From: Symsagittifera roscoffensis
Lineage: Eukaryota > Xenacoelomorpha > Acoela > Convolutidae
Length of the DNA: 64,000 nucleotides
NCBI RefSeq assembly: GCF_963678635.1
Contig: NC_087067.1
Location: 1,364,001-1,428,000, forward strand
Direction of reading: 5' to 3'
Below, one piece after another: positions 44,880-55,667 of the stretch. The notes under the pieces were generated by a model. That model saw only the letters and a list, made by a program, of their open reading frames with translations. It had not been told where the DNA came from and ran no database searches. Every line of letters begins with the position of its first letter. Within the stretch, counting starts at the first letter, position 1. The position numbers and the translations under genes are program-made.

Positions 44880-46311
44880 ATGCCCATGGTGAAAACTAGC
44901 TTTTTCATACCCGGAAAAAATTGGTAAGTGCTAGATATTAAGTTCACAGGGAAACTTTGATCATTTGCCGTTTGTCTATCTAAAAATTTCGTTTGAATTT
45001 CTAGCGAATGTTGTCCAGATTCAGCCTTAAAAACGGGCTCTTTTGAGAGCAAAAATCTGAAATTGCACTTATCTTTGTCCACTTGTGTATTTCATTTTTA
45101 AAGGCTTTTCCAGGTAAAAACAGGTAGAAATAGGTTTTTGGAAACGATATTAAATACTTTACTTTGCTTGCGATACTTTTTTCTTCCGTTTTTGCTAGAA
45201 CATTTTTAGTTTTGAACCGACAATCTTAATTATCTGCTAAAATTCAAAATTTTATTTATTGCCGTTAAATATTTAGCCATGTTGTTGGGACTTGCAGGGA
45301 AAGCTCCACACTCGAACTGTGCTTTTTTCACTTCCGTGGGAGAGAAGTTGTTGCTACAAAGGAGTTCCGCATTCATAATAGCTCAAGGTAAACAAAAGTT
45401 CATAGTAAGAAGTTGTGAATGCAAATATGTGAAGCCTTAGATTATGTTTAGAAAATTCAAAAAATTTATTTGATATTCAAAATCTCTGTCGTAAACTTTC
45501 TTGTTCTGAAATGCCAAAAATCTGGAAATTGCCAAAAATTTGTCGCGAAAGTCGGGAAATGAATCGCGGACTTCAAACCGGCTTGATTTTTTCGGTTTCC
45601 TTGAAATAATATATATTTTACTCGGGGATTATAAATTTTGATTTTCTACAAAAAGATTATTGAACTTTGATTGCTTACTATTACCAATGATAATAGTATT
45701 TTTGGCAGTTAATTCGCAAATGGAAAAAATAAAGGTCCTGTTATATAATGATCTCTTCTTTGATGTTTTCTTTTTTGTTATTGGTTGCTCTGCGTGCTAA
45801 TTAATGTGTTATTTGATTGTGATTTATCATTTACAGCTCATCAGACAAGAAATTTGGTCTGTTTGCGTGGTGCAAACAAACCAGCCCATCATCAGAAAAG
45901 TTCAATCTTCGCATCGGCAGTTCGTTCACACAAACTAACCAATCACATCTCAGCTTTGCAAGGATTCAACTTCACAGTCAGTTATCACAATTCTAATTCA
46001 GCTACCATCAAAATCGAAAACTTAGTCGCGGATTTTGACCCGGGCGGTATCTAAAAAAAAATAATTTTGGAGGAAAAGGTTTTCAAAACACCTTTTTTGA
46101 TCGTTACACCCTTTCGAAGTCTCACAAAGTTGCACAAACTAGAGGTCGTTAGAGGGATACTGGCTGATACAAATAATTATAACGACACAAGAATTATATT
46201 AATTTCATTATTTCTTATTTCGTAATGATCATTATTAAAGGCTAGTGTGTTTTTTTGATTTCTAATTATCAATTAATGTACTTATAGTTTGAATTTCAGC
46301 AACTCCTTAAG
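44880..46311. other. Upstream region of ferritin
   Basis: No supported gene. A Tc1/mariner-like end (complement CACAAGTGGACAAAG followed outward by TA) is at 45077-45096. An 89-codon + frame (45785-46054) has no protein-like signature. It ends in the motif gtcgcgga...gacccgggc, which recalls 4890 and 19970. GTTTGC-GTGGT-GCAAAC at about 45863-45879 is a small hairpin. No CAGTG-loop iron-responsive element was seen before the ATG. Confidence 0.5.
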
Positions 46312-46467
46312 ATGTCGAGTGAGTCGCAATGTCGCCAGAACTTCCACGAGGAGTGTGAGGCGGGAGTGAACAGACAGATCAACCTAGAGCTGACAGCCTC
46401 CTATGTCTATGACTCACTCGCCTTCTACTGCCACAGAGACGACGTCGCCCTCCCCAACCTGCACAAG
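46312..46467 (+). CDS. FTH1: Ferritin exon 1
   Basis: 52 codons, [19 protein letters not shown]... to LPNLHK. Donor AAG|GTTGAT. Reading on past the donor gives unrelated residues, so the intron starts here. Helix A with Glu26 and Tyr33. Upstream acceptor TTTCAG at 46299. Confidence 0.95.
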
Positions 46468-49400
46468 GTTGATGAACACCCCACCTCCCATTCATTACGA
46501 GGCCAAACTGTGCACTGGATAGGCGTACAATTTGGAGTTTTTGTCGAAACAGTCAAAGAAGACAAAAAAAACAAACGAAAAACAATTCCTTGTTGTGGAA
46601 TCGATTTACAAGTAAAAAAAAAAACACAGTTTAGCCTCGTAATGCTTCAATAAAGTTTCCTCAGATAAACGACATGTTGCATACCGTATAAACAGTGGCT
46701 GTATAAAACACTCTCAAGAAAGACAACCCGATTCAAAACTGCCTGATATTTTTTGTAACAAAACACAGTTCGATACAAAACAGCGTGAACGCTCTTTGAG
46801 AACAAAAAAGCAAAATGAGGTTTAAGTTTACTCTCAAAATTACAGTGAGAAAAAAGTTGTCTGCTGTTTTTCTCCAAATTGATCATAACAAAACTGTCCG
46901 AAAACATCAAATGATTCCAGACTTTTGTGTCCCAGAAAAAATGACAAAACTTTTTGTCTGTGATATGACCTTGTCATCTTTAATAATTTGATGTTTTGCG
47001 TTCGTTTAGCCGTTATATAACTAGATTATTTGTGTACCAAATAAGCATCGATTAGTAAAGGCGAGATCAAATTTACAAAAAACAAAGAATTGCATTTTCA
47101 AAGAATTGCATTGGTTGTAAGTTAGAACGGTCGGAAGTTCCTATCTCGGGTGGGTCAAAATGTATCTCAATTTAGTTGAAACTTCGAATTTAGTTGAAGC
47201 TTGATTAACGGAAAAAAGAAACTAGAAAATCTAGTCTGCACTGATACTTGTTAACGTTTTAAAATTGAGATTAGCTCAGTTTTGAAATTTTCCAGGAAAC
47301 GTTTTAACTTTGAAAAAATTATTGCTTTAGTTCTTGGAAAAACTTATCAAAATATGCACTTTTGCAAAATAAATTTTGGATAATTGGATAGAAATTTAAG
47401 TTTTAATCTCAGTTCAATATGATTGATGCACCGTTTTAGAAAATTGAAATGTTAACTCGGCTCATAGATCGCAACTAGCTTGGAAAGTTTTTTTTTTAAA
47501 TTAAACATCACTCGGATTTCTCTTAACGGGACACTCTTTGCCTGGCTCACGTTTTTTCGAGCAGATCTTTGTCTTTTTTTGTTCTTCTGACAACGTTCAA
47601 TAGGCTTCGGAAATTATGGGTGTTCAAGAACCATCAACTGCATTGTTGGTTCTTGAACGCCCCTATTGTGTCACATTAATGGCAATTCCAAATGTCAATG
47701 TCGACCAAGGTAGTAATCTTCAAAACAATTGAAGATCGAATGAGCTGTCATAGGAGTGTTTCAAATGCAGTGGAAGCGTCACTCACTGGTAAATAAACCT
47801 TATTTAGCAGCATTCGGTCATGCTCAGGGAACTCTAGATCAAGCCTATAATTATTTATAATTAGAATCATTTGAAAGTGACGCCAGACGCTTTGGCATGT
47901 CTGAAAATGGCAGTGCATACATAAAAGGAACCAGAAATCCTTCGATTAATTAGTGTATGGTGTATATCTGGAAGAAGACATTCGGAACGATTGAAAAAAT
48001 GTCCTAGCAGAACCAATCATTAGTGCAACTAAGAACGCCCAAGCCATGTATTTTATTTTAAGGAACTTGAATTCTAAAAAAAGTTGGAAGTTATCAGAAT
48101 TTTTCTTTTGTAATCATTAGGGAACAGCGAGATTTGCGTTTATTTATGTCTTGTGATTTTTGTTTTTTTTTCAGAGAGAAATAGTAAAAGTTGTTTTCGC
48201 CCAAATTTAGGCAAAAAACATTGTCATCTTCTTCCGGTATGCTCTTTTCCCCCTCAAATTTAACTAAGTTCTCTTTAACATTGATTTAGGTTAAATAATA
48301 TTATTCAAATAATAAAATAAAAGTAAGTTTCCAAAACTAATTTTGTAATTTTTGGGCCACATAGCAGAAACTTATCCGACAGTTGAATCGCAATAACTGA
48401 TTATTTTGCTGAAGCCTTTTGTGATTTTTTCGTTTGTGTTTTTTTTTCATTAAATAGTTCTTCCGGAAGAGTTCGGAGGAGGAGCGCGAACATGCGGAGA
48501 AGTTGATGAAATATCAGAACAAGAGAGGAGGCAGAGTTGTGCTGCAGGACATCAAGAAACCTGCACAGGTAAAAACACCAAATTAGCCACTCAGTTTGAT
48601 CACGAACCATTACGATTGAAAAAGATTGTGAATAAAATTTTTTATGGCAACAAAAGACTCAATTTTTTATTAGTCAACCAATCCGGATGCCCCCTCTTCA
48701 GGGATTCGACCCCTCACCAACTTAAGGGTCCCTTGAGATTATGACTATCCTTTAAATTTTTCTAAAGGTGTCTTTGGCGCCGATATATACTAATTTTGAA
48801 GGGAAGCGCGCAGCGAAAAAACGCAATTGTTTGGTCAAAACTTTCCAAAAAGTGCCCAGAAACGACCTTTTTGACCTGTTTTTTTTTTTCAAAAATTTTC
48901 CTGCGGTGCAAAACGTTTGGTCAAAATAGGGTTTTCATAGTGCTATGGGAGTGCTTGAAAAATCAATTGGGTCGACCTAAAAAAAGCTACAAAATTTTCT
49001 GAAAAAATTTTAAATTCCGCCCCCCCCCTCGAGAAAATCCTAGATCCGCCCCCAACCACAATGCCAATTCATCTAGTTATGGATGTAACAGTAAAAGTAA
49101 AAACAATTTTTGCTCCTTTAAAAATATATGCCCGAAATTTTTCTGTCTTTAGTTGAAGGGTGAGTTTGCGAGTGTAGTGGAACTGCTCTCAGTGGCACTT
49201 CAGTTGGAACGAGATGTCAACCAGTCTCTGCTGGAACTACATGATCTGGCTGAGAAAAATGCAGACGCCCAATTCTCTGACTTCATAGAAGGAGAGTTTC
49301 TCAAAGAACAGGTTTGAGTTTGGTTTGAGTTTGGTTTGAGTTTGGTTTGAGTTTGGTTTGAGTTTGGTTTGAGTTTGGTTTGAGTTTGGTTTGAGTTTGG

Positions 49401-51588
49401 TTCGAGTTTCGTCTCATATATTTAGTTGGATAGAAGCTTAAATTAACAATTGAAGTGGATGTCGGAAAAATTATGCAACAGCTAAAATTTTTAACTTTCA
49501 AGGCTGAATAACCCAGTTCTGTTTTAGTGTTAAAGCTTCAAGATTTTACAGCGCTGATTTAAGCTATCCGGACGAAGCGCATAAAATATGAAAATTTCAA
49601 CAAGTTTTTCTCATGTTGGGTTGATTTTCGTGAAAAATGATGGAGCCAAAACTTGCTAAGGATTTTAGCAGAATTATTACGTTCAAAAATTTTTAATCAA
49701 TCATATACGCTAATTAACGGATCAATTAATGACATATTATATCAAAGTAAGCCACTTTCATAGCTCATTGACGTTTGAAAAAAGGTATGATCTCCAAAAA
49801 AAAAATAGTGCAAAACATTTAAAAATTGTTTATTTTTTTTAAAACGAAAATGATCTAAAATGAAAAAATCCTAACACTTTTTGGAGATTAAACCACTCCT
49901 AACCTTTGTTGGGCAACGTGAGTAGCTTCCTGCATTGTGGTTCCGAGGTTAATAATGGAGTATAGTAAGTTTTTTATAGTCTGTCTCCGTGTAATTCTAA
50001 ATTAATCGATTATACCAGACTAATAATCGATTATAAAACAAATAAAGTAGCAATCAATTTGATCCATTATAATTGGTTACAATGGGTTATAATAGGTTAT
50101 AATGGATTATAGTAGATTATAATGGGCTACAATAATATTTCATGAGTGATAGTCTAGATTTTCCGAAACCTTGAAAGTAATTATTCAAACGTTGTTTTAC
50201 ATTTGGTTACAGCGGAAATTTGTATTGTTTTCTGCTTTTCTTTCATTTCTTCTTATCTCCCCTTCCCCCTAAAAACTTACACTAACTCCTCCCACTTTTC
50301 TTGCTTCCTTCATTCACGGCCACCTCCCCCTCCCCGGCATCCTCCCCTTACTCACATCAACCGTAAGAACATTTGCGGGGTGTCAATTAGTTGTGGGAGG
50401 GGGGAAGGTAGATGCGCGTGGTGTAGGTGGAGGTGGGGGTAGTTGCGCGGACAAATGTTGAGGTGGTTTCAATTAGTTGTGGGAGGGGGGAGGGCAGGTG
50501 TGGTAGGGATAGGGTAGGTGGGTGTAGGTGCAGTTGGGGTTAGGTATGCGGATAATTGTGTGGGGAGCTTGATTTCAATTTGGGCCTGTTCAATTTGGAT
50601 GTTAAAATTGAGAAGACTTGGGTTTAATTTTTTAAAGTGATAGTAAGTTTAAAAACTGAGTAGGCTGTGATTTTTGCAGAAAAATCATCAACTTTTGTAG
50701 AAAAATTGGAAGTAATTTATGGAGTTTATAATCCATTATAATGGTATTAACTGGATTATAATAGGTGTGATTTCTCTAAAATACTGAATTAAAGTCGATC
50801 ATAATCGGTTGAGTGGTCCCAAAGTGTAACGATATTTGATTTTAACGGCCACATTTTTGACCACGAAAACAGATTATACTCGTTTATTTTTCATGGAACT
50901 TCATTGCGGGTTACTATGATATACTTTTGTCAGCAATTGACCTGTTAATTTTGCGAAATTAAATAATAAAGCCAAATGAAAAAGATAGAGATACGGATTC
51001 GTCTAGTGGGATTCGTGGGATTTCATATTTGCAGATTTGTTGTTAGTGGGATAAAAATTTTGTATCGATTTTTGCAAAACAAATTACAACATTAATTTTG
51101 CTAAAATTCAAGCATATTTTGTCTTTCTCATTTTTCATCAAATATCATTCCAATTTTGAAAAAAAAAAACGTTTTAATTTCAAATTTATTGTGTGAGAAG
51201 CACCCGGGTTGAGATCCCGCTCAAAAACCGCTCAAGATTTGACCGGTTTGAGCGGTTTTCCAGCAAGATTTGAGCGGTTTGGGAGGTTTTTTTTGGAAAA
51301 ACCGCTCAAATCGCTCAAATCTTGCTTTAAAAACCGCTCAGAAGCAGCTGCATCGTTACGATCGTGGACCACGTGGCGACTCATGTCCACGTGAGATTTT
51401 CCAGACTCAAAATCTCTGCGCGACTATGCAATTTGGGTCTAAATCCGGATCATTCAAATCACACAAACTATGGCATACATTTTGTTCAGGTGGACGCTAT
51501 CAAGGAGTTGGGTGATCTGCTGACGAGAGCCAAGAGGTGCGGACCCGGGTTGGGAGAGTTCCTGTTTGACGTTGAAGCGCTCAACTAG
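46312..51588 (+). CDS. FTH1: Ferritin, heavy-chain type (4 exons)
   Basis: Coding exons 46312-46467, 48458-48568, 49153-49311, 51490-51588, all phase 0, give 174 residues, the usual ferritin length. Role: cytosolic 24-subunit iron-storage shell that oxidises Fe(II). Ferroxidase ligands are all present: Glu26 and Tyr33 ([10 protein letters not shown]), Glu61 and His64 ([10 protein letters not shown]), Glu108 ([10 protein letters not shown]) and Gln142 (at the exon 3/4 joint), so it is H-type. No signal peptide, so not the secreted insect kind. Intron positions (after LHK, after KKPAQ, after KEQ) match vertebrate H ferritin. All introns are GT-AG. A 3' splice site (gaatttcag) lies 12 bases before the ATG, so the 5' UTR is spliced or trans-spliced. 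The exons are GC-richer than their surroundings. Looks functional. Confidence 0.95.
46468..48457 (+). other. Ferritin intron 1
   Basis: 1990 nt, AT-rich, no gene. Contains a 46-nt foldback (47618-47663) and a 40-bp stretch (46496-46535, acgaggccaaactgtgcact) that recurs at 52296-52336 beyond the gene. Confidence 0.85.
48458..48568 (+). CDS. FTH1: Ferritin exon 2
   Basis: 37 codons, [16 protein letters not shown]... to IKKPAQ. Acceptor AAATAG|TTC, donor CAG|GTAAAA. Helix B with Glu61 and His64. Confidence 0.95.
48569..49152 (+). other. Ferritin intron 2
   Basis: 584 nt. The middle (about 48660-49060) holds GC-rich blocks (ggattcgacccctcacc; cctagatccgccccc) around an A/T-rich core and is probably an old interspersed repeat. 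Confidence 0.85.
49153..49311 (+). CDS. FTH1: Ferritin exon 3
   Basis: 53 codons, [16 protein letters not shown]... to FLKEQ. Acceptor CTTTAG|TTG, donor CAG|GTTTGA. Helix C and most of D. The usual Trp at the start of helix C is missing (GEFASV instead of a DEW/DDW-type start). Confidence 0.95.
49311..49411 (+). repeat. 11-bp tandem repeat at the intron 3 donor
   Basis: About nine copies of ggtttgagttt starting at the exon 3/intron 3 border, the last slightly changed. Each copy repeats the GGTTTGAGT donor-like bases. Confidence 0.9.
50217..50540. repeat. Pyrimidine-rich block followed by G-rich block
   Basis: 50217-50350 is C/T-rich (ctccccttccccct, cctccccctccccgg). 50375-50540 is G-rich, with repeated gttgtgggaggggggaaggt-like segments and ggtgggggtag. 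The two halves could pair or form quadruplexes. It lies in ferritin intron 3. Confidence 0.75.
51220..51342. repeat. ccgctcaa / ttgagcgg inverted-repeat cluster
   Basis: At least five ccgctcaa or ttgagcggt motifs in both orientations around ggttttttttggaaaaacc, giving a foldback about 150 bp before ferritin exon 4. Confidence 0.8.
51490..51588 (+). CDS. FTH1: Ferritin exon 4
   Basis: 32 codons plus [23 protein letters not shown] then [12 protein letters not shown]. Acceptor TTCAG|GTG. End of helix D and helix E. Confidence 0.95.
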   Translation: MDAIKELGDLLTRAKRCGPGLGEFLFDVEALN

Positions 51589-51702
51589 AGACCGACATCA
51601 GAAGAATTAAGAAACTAAGAAACTACAAGGAATTAGAACCTATAATTCTCGAAGTCGGTTGTTATTTCTGATTCTTCGATGGTTATGCCCAGCTAAAATA
51701 AA
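51589..51702 (+). terminator. FTH1: Ferritin 3' UTR and poly(A) signal
   Basis: AATAAA at 51697-51702, about 109 bases after the stop; a normal distance. The exact cleavage site is not determinable here. Confidence 0.65.
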
Positions 51703-51882
51703 AATAATTCATTTTCATATTTTAAACTTTTTGAAAAATAGTTTTGGTAAATGAATAAACAAAAATCATAATCCAAAGTTTAAAAAAAGGAATCATAAAA
51801 TAAACATGAAATGAGTTGCTGGTCAGATATTGAAAATGGTGTCACACTGGAACTTCAAATATGTAAAACAGATTATATAAAC

Positions 51883-52080
51883 TTAGTAGAAAACAACAAT
51901 AATAGAACCGCAAAAAAGAGATATTACAATGATTAGTAACATAATGACTTGTAACAAGAACGTAAGAACTTTCAGTGGCAGACAAAATATCATATAACTG
52001 GAATAATTTCTTTCGTCTTTTTTGTCTATCGGTGTTAAAGGAAGTTTCTTTTGTTTCTGCAGCGAATAGTGATCGTTCAT
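51883..52080 (-). CDS. Possible small membrane protein (65 aa), unknown
   Basis: The - strand frame has a charged N-terminal half (LTPIDKKDERNYSS) and a C-terminal hydrophobic run of about 25 residues (LTFLLQVIMLLIIVISLF). An overlapping frame (52093-51842) is also open. It lies downstream of ferritin, convergent with it. It could be chance in AT-rich DNA. Confidence 0.2.
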   Translation of the reverse strand: MNDHYSLQKQKKLPLTPIDKKDERNYSSYMIFCLPLKVLTFLLQVIMLLIIVISLFCGSIIVVFY

Positions 52081-52403
52081 TTTCTTTGCTCAAATCTGCC
52101 AGTATTTATGGAGATATCGATTGGTTTTTAGGTATTTGTGTTGTGTGCTACTAACACATGTTGTGCTATTGAGCTGTAAAAGTCAGCATTTGCATCCAAA
52201 TCGAACTTAAAATCGCAATCTGAACGTGAGCTTTCCATTTTTTCCAGCAATATTCGCAAAGTCTTGACTACAATCTTAATAAAATCAAATCTTTTAACAT
52301 TACGAGACCAAACTGTGCACTGGATAGACGCAAAATTTTGGGTCTGTACGTTCCTGGATTCCAGAGAAAAATCCAAATGTTGACAAATGTAAGCGGATTT
52401 CAT

Positions 52404-53201
52404 TTACAAAACTTTCATGGAATCCGCGTACAAATACCTCTAACGTAACTTTTGTCGGCTATTTTTGGTAGCGAATTCCCTAACAAGCGAATACTTCTAG
52501 TGTTTGTGGAGTCCTTAACTGTAAGTGGATTACGCAAAGTGTACTTGGAATCCGCAAACTTAAGTGGAATCCGAAAAAATGTAAGTGGATTCGATATTTT
52601 TGTTTTTTATTGAAACTGCCTACTGCAAAATTAGAAACTAGAGCTAGAATTTATATTTATAGCAATGCGGAATTTGAAAGCAAGGACTTAACCAATGTCA
52701 GCGGAATCAACAAAAAATCTTATAACATTGAATAACTAAAAATGTGAGTCTCAACTTTTAGTATCGATCACCCTAAAGTTTACCCCAATTATTGAGGGAG
52801 ATTCTTCATTTTTTGAGAACGTTGTAAACACTATCACCGAGGAAATTATTTGGTTCAGAAATTGTCATAAGCTTTAGCTCAGTTATCATCATCCTTGTTT
52901 GAGATGAGATGGTTCAGTATTTGGTTCAGAATTTAAAATTAGGCTCAGAAATCATCATCAGTGTTTGAGACGAATTAACTCACAGGTTTTTTGGGGAGAA
53001 GTCTCGTGAGGGGTTTATTGAGATGAAGGAAGGCTCGATCGTACTTTACTAATAGTGATCAACTGGATTGAAACATGCTCTTTTTCTTAAAATTGAAAAG
53101 GGAAACTTAGACCAGCGGAAAGCAAAACACAGTAGGAAAAATAAGTAACTTTTGTTTTATCTAAAGCAAAACAAGCTAGGAATAAGTTTTGTTTTTATAT
53201 A
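52404..53201. other. AT-rich intergenic region
   Basis: No gene seen. 52515-52595 has four imperfect copies of a taagtggaatccg motif. Confidence 0.5.
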
Positions 53202-53345
53202 TTGTTGAGCAACTCGGTCAATGTTTCGATACTTTTCTTTTATATTCTTATATCTTCTGAAATGTTTTGTTTTCATATAATACTGTATATGCGTCATCAA
53301 TATGTCCACCCTTATGTTGTTTCACTGGCTGTCGTCATCTATATG

Positions 53346-53500
53346 TCATCTATATGTCACCAATATGTTGTTTCACCAGTATATGTCATCTATATGTTTC
53401 ACGTCATCTATATGTCACCAATATGTTGTTTCACCAGTATATGTCATCTATATGTTTCACTTCATCTATATGTCACCAATATGTTGTTTCACTGGCTGCA
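53346..53500. repeat. 58-bp tandem repeat
   Basis: tcatctatatgtcaccaata starts at 53346, 53404 and 53462: a 58-bp period, about 2.7 copies. The long overlapping + frames here (53202-53593) are by-products of the repeat. Confidence 0.9.
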
Positions 53501-54161
53501 GGTATTCAGGCGTTTACTGCTGGTATTCGCATTCTGGTTTGTTTTCTGAGATATTTTAAAGATAACTTTTGCGTTTATCTACTTTATTGCTGAAAATTTT
53601 TATACAATTGATAGTGCGACAATGAAAGGTGAATTCCAGTGTTGAATTTGAGTGCAAGCTTTACCAAAAACTCATAGCCCTAGCGATTTGTTTTTCAAGA
53701 AAAGAACACATTAATCTAAAAAAGAAGACCCATTTGGACCTGGCTTGAATGATCGCTAAAAGACGGCTCTCCCTAGCACGAAAAAAAGCTCAAAATCAAA
53801 TAAATTTGAGGTTCTCACCGTTAAAGCGATCAACTGAAACACATAAAAAAATTGATATTGACCCGGAATTTTAGATTACAAATTGCATTTTCAGATAAGG
53901 CTCTCTCAAAACCTTAAGAGAGCATGACATAATAACTCATGGTCTTGTTTTTAATTGAGAACTCTCTGATTGAAAGTTGCTCACTCACTGTCCGCCTTCT
54001 GAAAATCATGGTCATTATCTGGGCGTACAACGAATTAATGAAATGTATTGGGATTCTGAGTTTGAACCTAAAGGTATGAGCGGCCAACATTTGGGTTCTT
54101 GGCCTCGGCTTTGGCCTTGAGGCAGTCATTTCACGGGCCCTCATCGCGCTCTTGTCCACTC

Positions 54162-54365
54162 TTAGATGATGTCAGTCAACGAGTCATCCAATTCAACCAC
54201 ACGCACTTTAGCATCAGAGTCATCCAAGTCAACCCTTTCCATTTCACCATCAGAACCATGATACGAGTCAACAATTTCCACTTCCACTTCAGCATAAGAG
54301 TTATTCATGCAGTCTACCGTCATCGCAGAATCATTTTCGTCATTATTATCGTCAGAGTAAAATCT
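54162..54365 (-). CDS. Candidate terminal exon of an acidic protein
   Basis: The - strand frame ends TAA (54162-54164). Before it about 67 codons are strikingly acidic and Val/Asp-rich (YAEVEVEIVDSYHGSDGE, VDLDDSDAKVRVVELDDS). The first in-frame ATG is at 54323, but the frame is open upstream; a possible acceptor (aaaaattag) lies near 54366. The density of GAT/GAC/GAA codons in AT-rich DNA is unusual. No upstream exon found; it may instead be a coding relic. Confidence 0.25.
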   Translation of the reverse strand, partial: RFYSDDNNDENDSAMTVDCMNNSYAEVEVEIVDSYHGSDGEMERVDLDDSDAKVRVVELDDSLTDII

Positions 54366-54399
54366 AATTTTTACGAAAATAAAACAAGATTGACATAGA

Positions 54400-54951
54400 G
54401 GAAGCGGGTTGGATATTATTTTGTGGTTTTTATTGTGAAGGATATTGTAAAGGAGAGGTTGTTTAAATAGCCCAGTCTTAGTTAGCTCAAAAAAGACAAG
54501 GTCAAAAACAATACTTACTTTTAGGTAAAAAATACCCCCAGGAACTCCAGCTCACATAGACAGGGCATTTCGGGAGTCTTTTTCCATTAGCGAGCCTCTT
54601 TCAAGAGTCTACTCACAAGTAGTAATGAATTTCTTCCTCGCAAGTCTTCTACAACGCAGTTTCAAGGAAGGAGATTGGGCACACTTCTAGGGTCGAGCAT
54701 AAAAGTCCCATTTTTTTGAAGTTCAGAAATTCACTCAGTTACTTAGACTGCCCGATAAAAAGTTAAGATGACAAGTTACATTTGATAAAACAATAATTCT
54801 TTATAATTGTCCAAACTCATTGTTTACATTTTGTCTTTTCATGGCGAACATGTTTAATGACAAAAGAAATTGATAAGCAAACATAATGCGCAAAAATTTG
54901 AGACTGAAAATGTCCAGACAATCATAGAGAAGCCCGCATCCAGTTTCAAGC
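54400..54951. other. Intergenic, nothing recognised
   Basis: Unique-looking AT-rich DNA without coding signal or repeat structure that I could see. Confidence 0.5.
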
Positions 54952-55240
54952 GCTAATAATCGATTATATTACAATTTTAGTACCAGTCTTACTATAATTG
55001 AGAAACAATCAATTTTAATCCATTAATAATCGATTATAATCTCTCTTTTTAAATTCAAATTATAATTAATTATAATCCATTATAATCGATTATAATCGAT
55101 TATTTATTCGTCTATTTTTTGATACAATTATAATCGATTATAATTGATTATAATCCATTATTTTTATTCAAATTTCTATTTTATTAGTTTTGCACATAAA
55201 TCCATTATAATTGATTATAATTGATTATAATCCCTTTTGT
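54952..55240. repeat. CGATTATAAT palindromic repeats, cluster 1
   Basis: Many copies of the 10-base unit cgattataat and variants (ttgattataat, ccattataat), in runs and singly. ATTATAAT is its own complement, so orientation is ambiguous. Confidence 0.85.
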
Positions 55241-55667
55241 TTGTGCATTTTTGTCTTCGAAGTTGCATCTAAATTGCTTATATTTTATGCTTCTTGTGTA
55301 CGTTGGTTTCTATGAAAAATGAGAAAAATGTTTTTAAAATTTTCCAATTATTTCAAATTTATAAGTTTTTTTTCATTTCTTCCCCATTAGAGTTGTTTTG
55401 TGATGCATATTTTAAGCTTTTTTAAACACCAAAACATCAGCAGATTGATTTAGTTTCATGATTGATTCGGAAAATTTATTTTTCATCTACCGCGAGAACC
55501 TTTCCACTCATATGAAAGGATCTCTATGAAACTTTTGTTTCGTGGTATAACTTTGTGTTCAGATGAACCAAAGTGTTCAAGAGATCTCTTTTTCAGAGAT
55601 TTTTTTATTGACACAAAAAAATAACCCATAAGATATATTTCGAATATAAGAAAATTTCGGCAAAATA

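Larger units (their letters stand above)
49312..51489 (+). other. Ferritin intron 3
   Basis: 2178 nt. It begins directly with an 11-bp tandem repeat, then holds TTATAAT-rich palindromic repeats (49990-50150), a C/T-rich then G-rich block (50217-50540) and a ccgctcaa inverted-repeat cluster (51220-51340). Confidence 0.85.

Noticed and set aside
45863-45879. Hairpin as an iron-responsive element
   Set aside because: The loop is GTGGT, not CAGTGN, with no bulged C; position relative to the mRNA is unknown.
46312-46653. 113-aa single-exon ferritin-like ORF
   Set aside because: After LHK it reads intron; exon 2 at 48458 continues the ferritin fold exactly.
49301-49501. 66-aa - strand ORF with a Gln/Thr/Lys/Pro repeat
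   Set aside because: Translation of the 11-bp tandem repeat at the ferritin exon 3 border.
51203-51222. tRNA T-arm-like cgggttgagatcccg
   Set aside because: Does not fit the B-box consensus and no acceptor or anticodon arm can be built around it.
53202-53593. Three overlapping + strand ORFs of 85-115 aa
   Set aside because: They are the three frames of the 58-bp tandem repeat.
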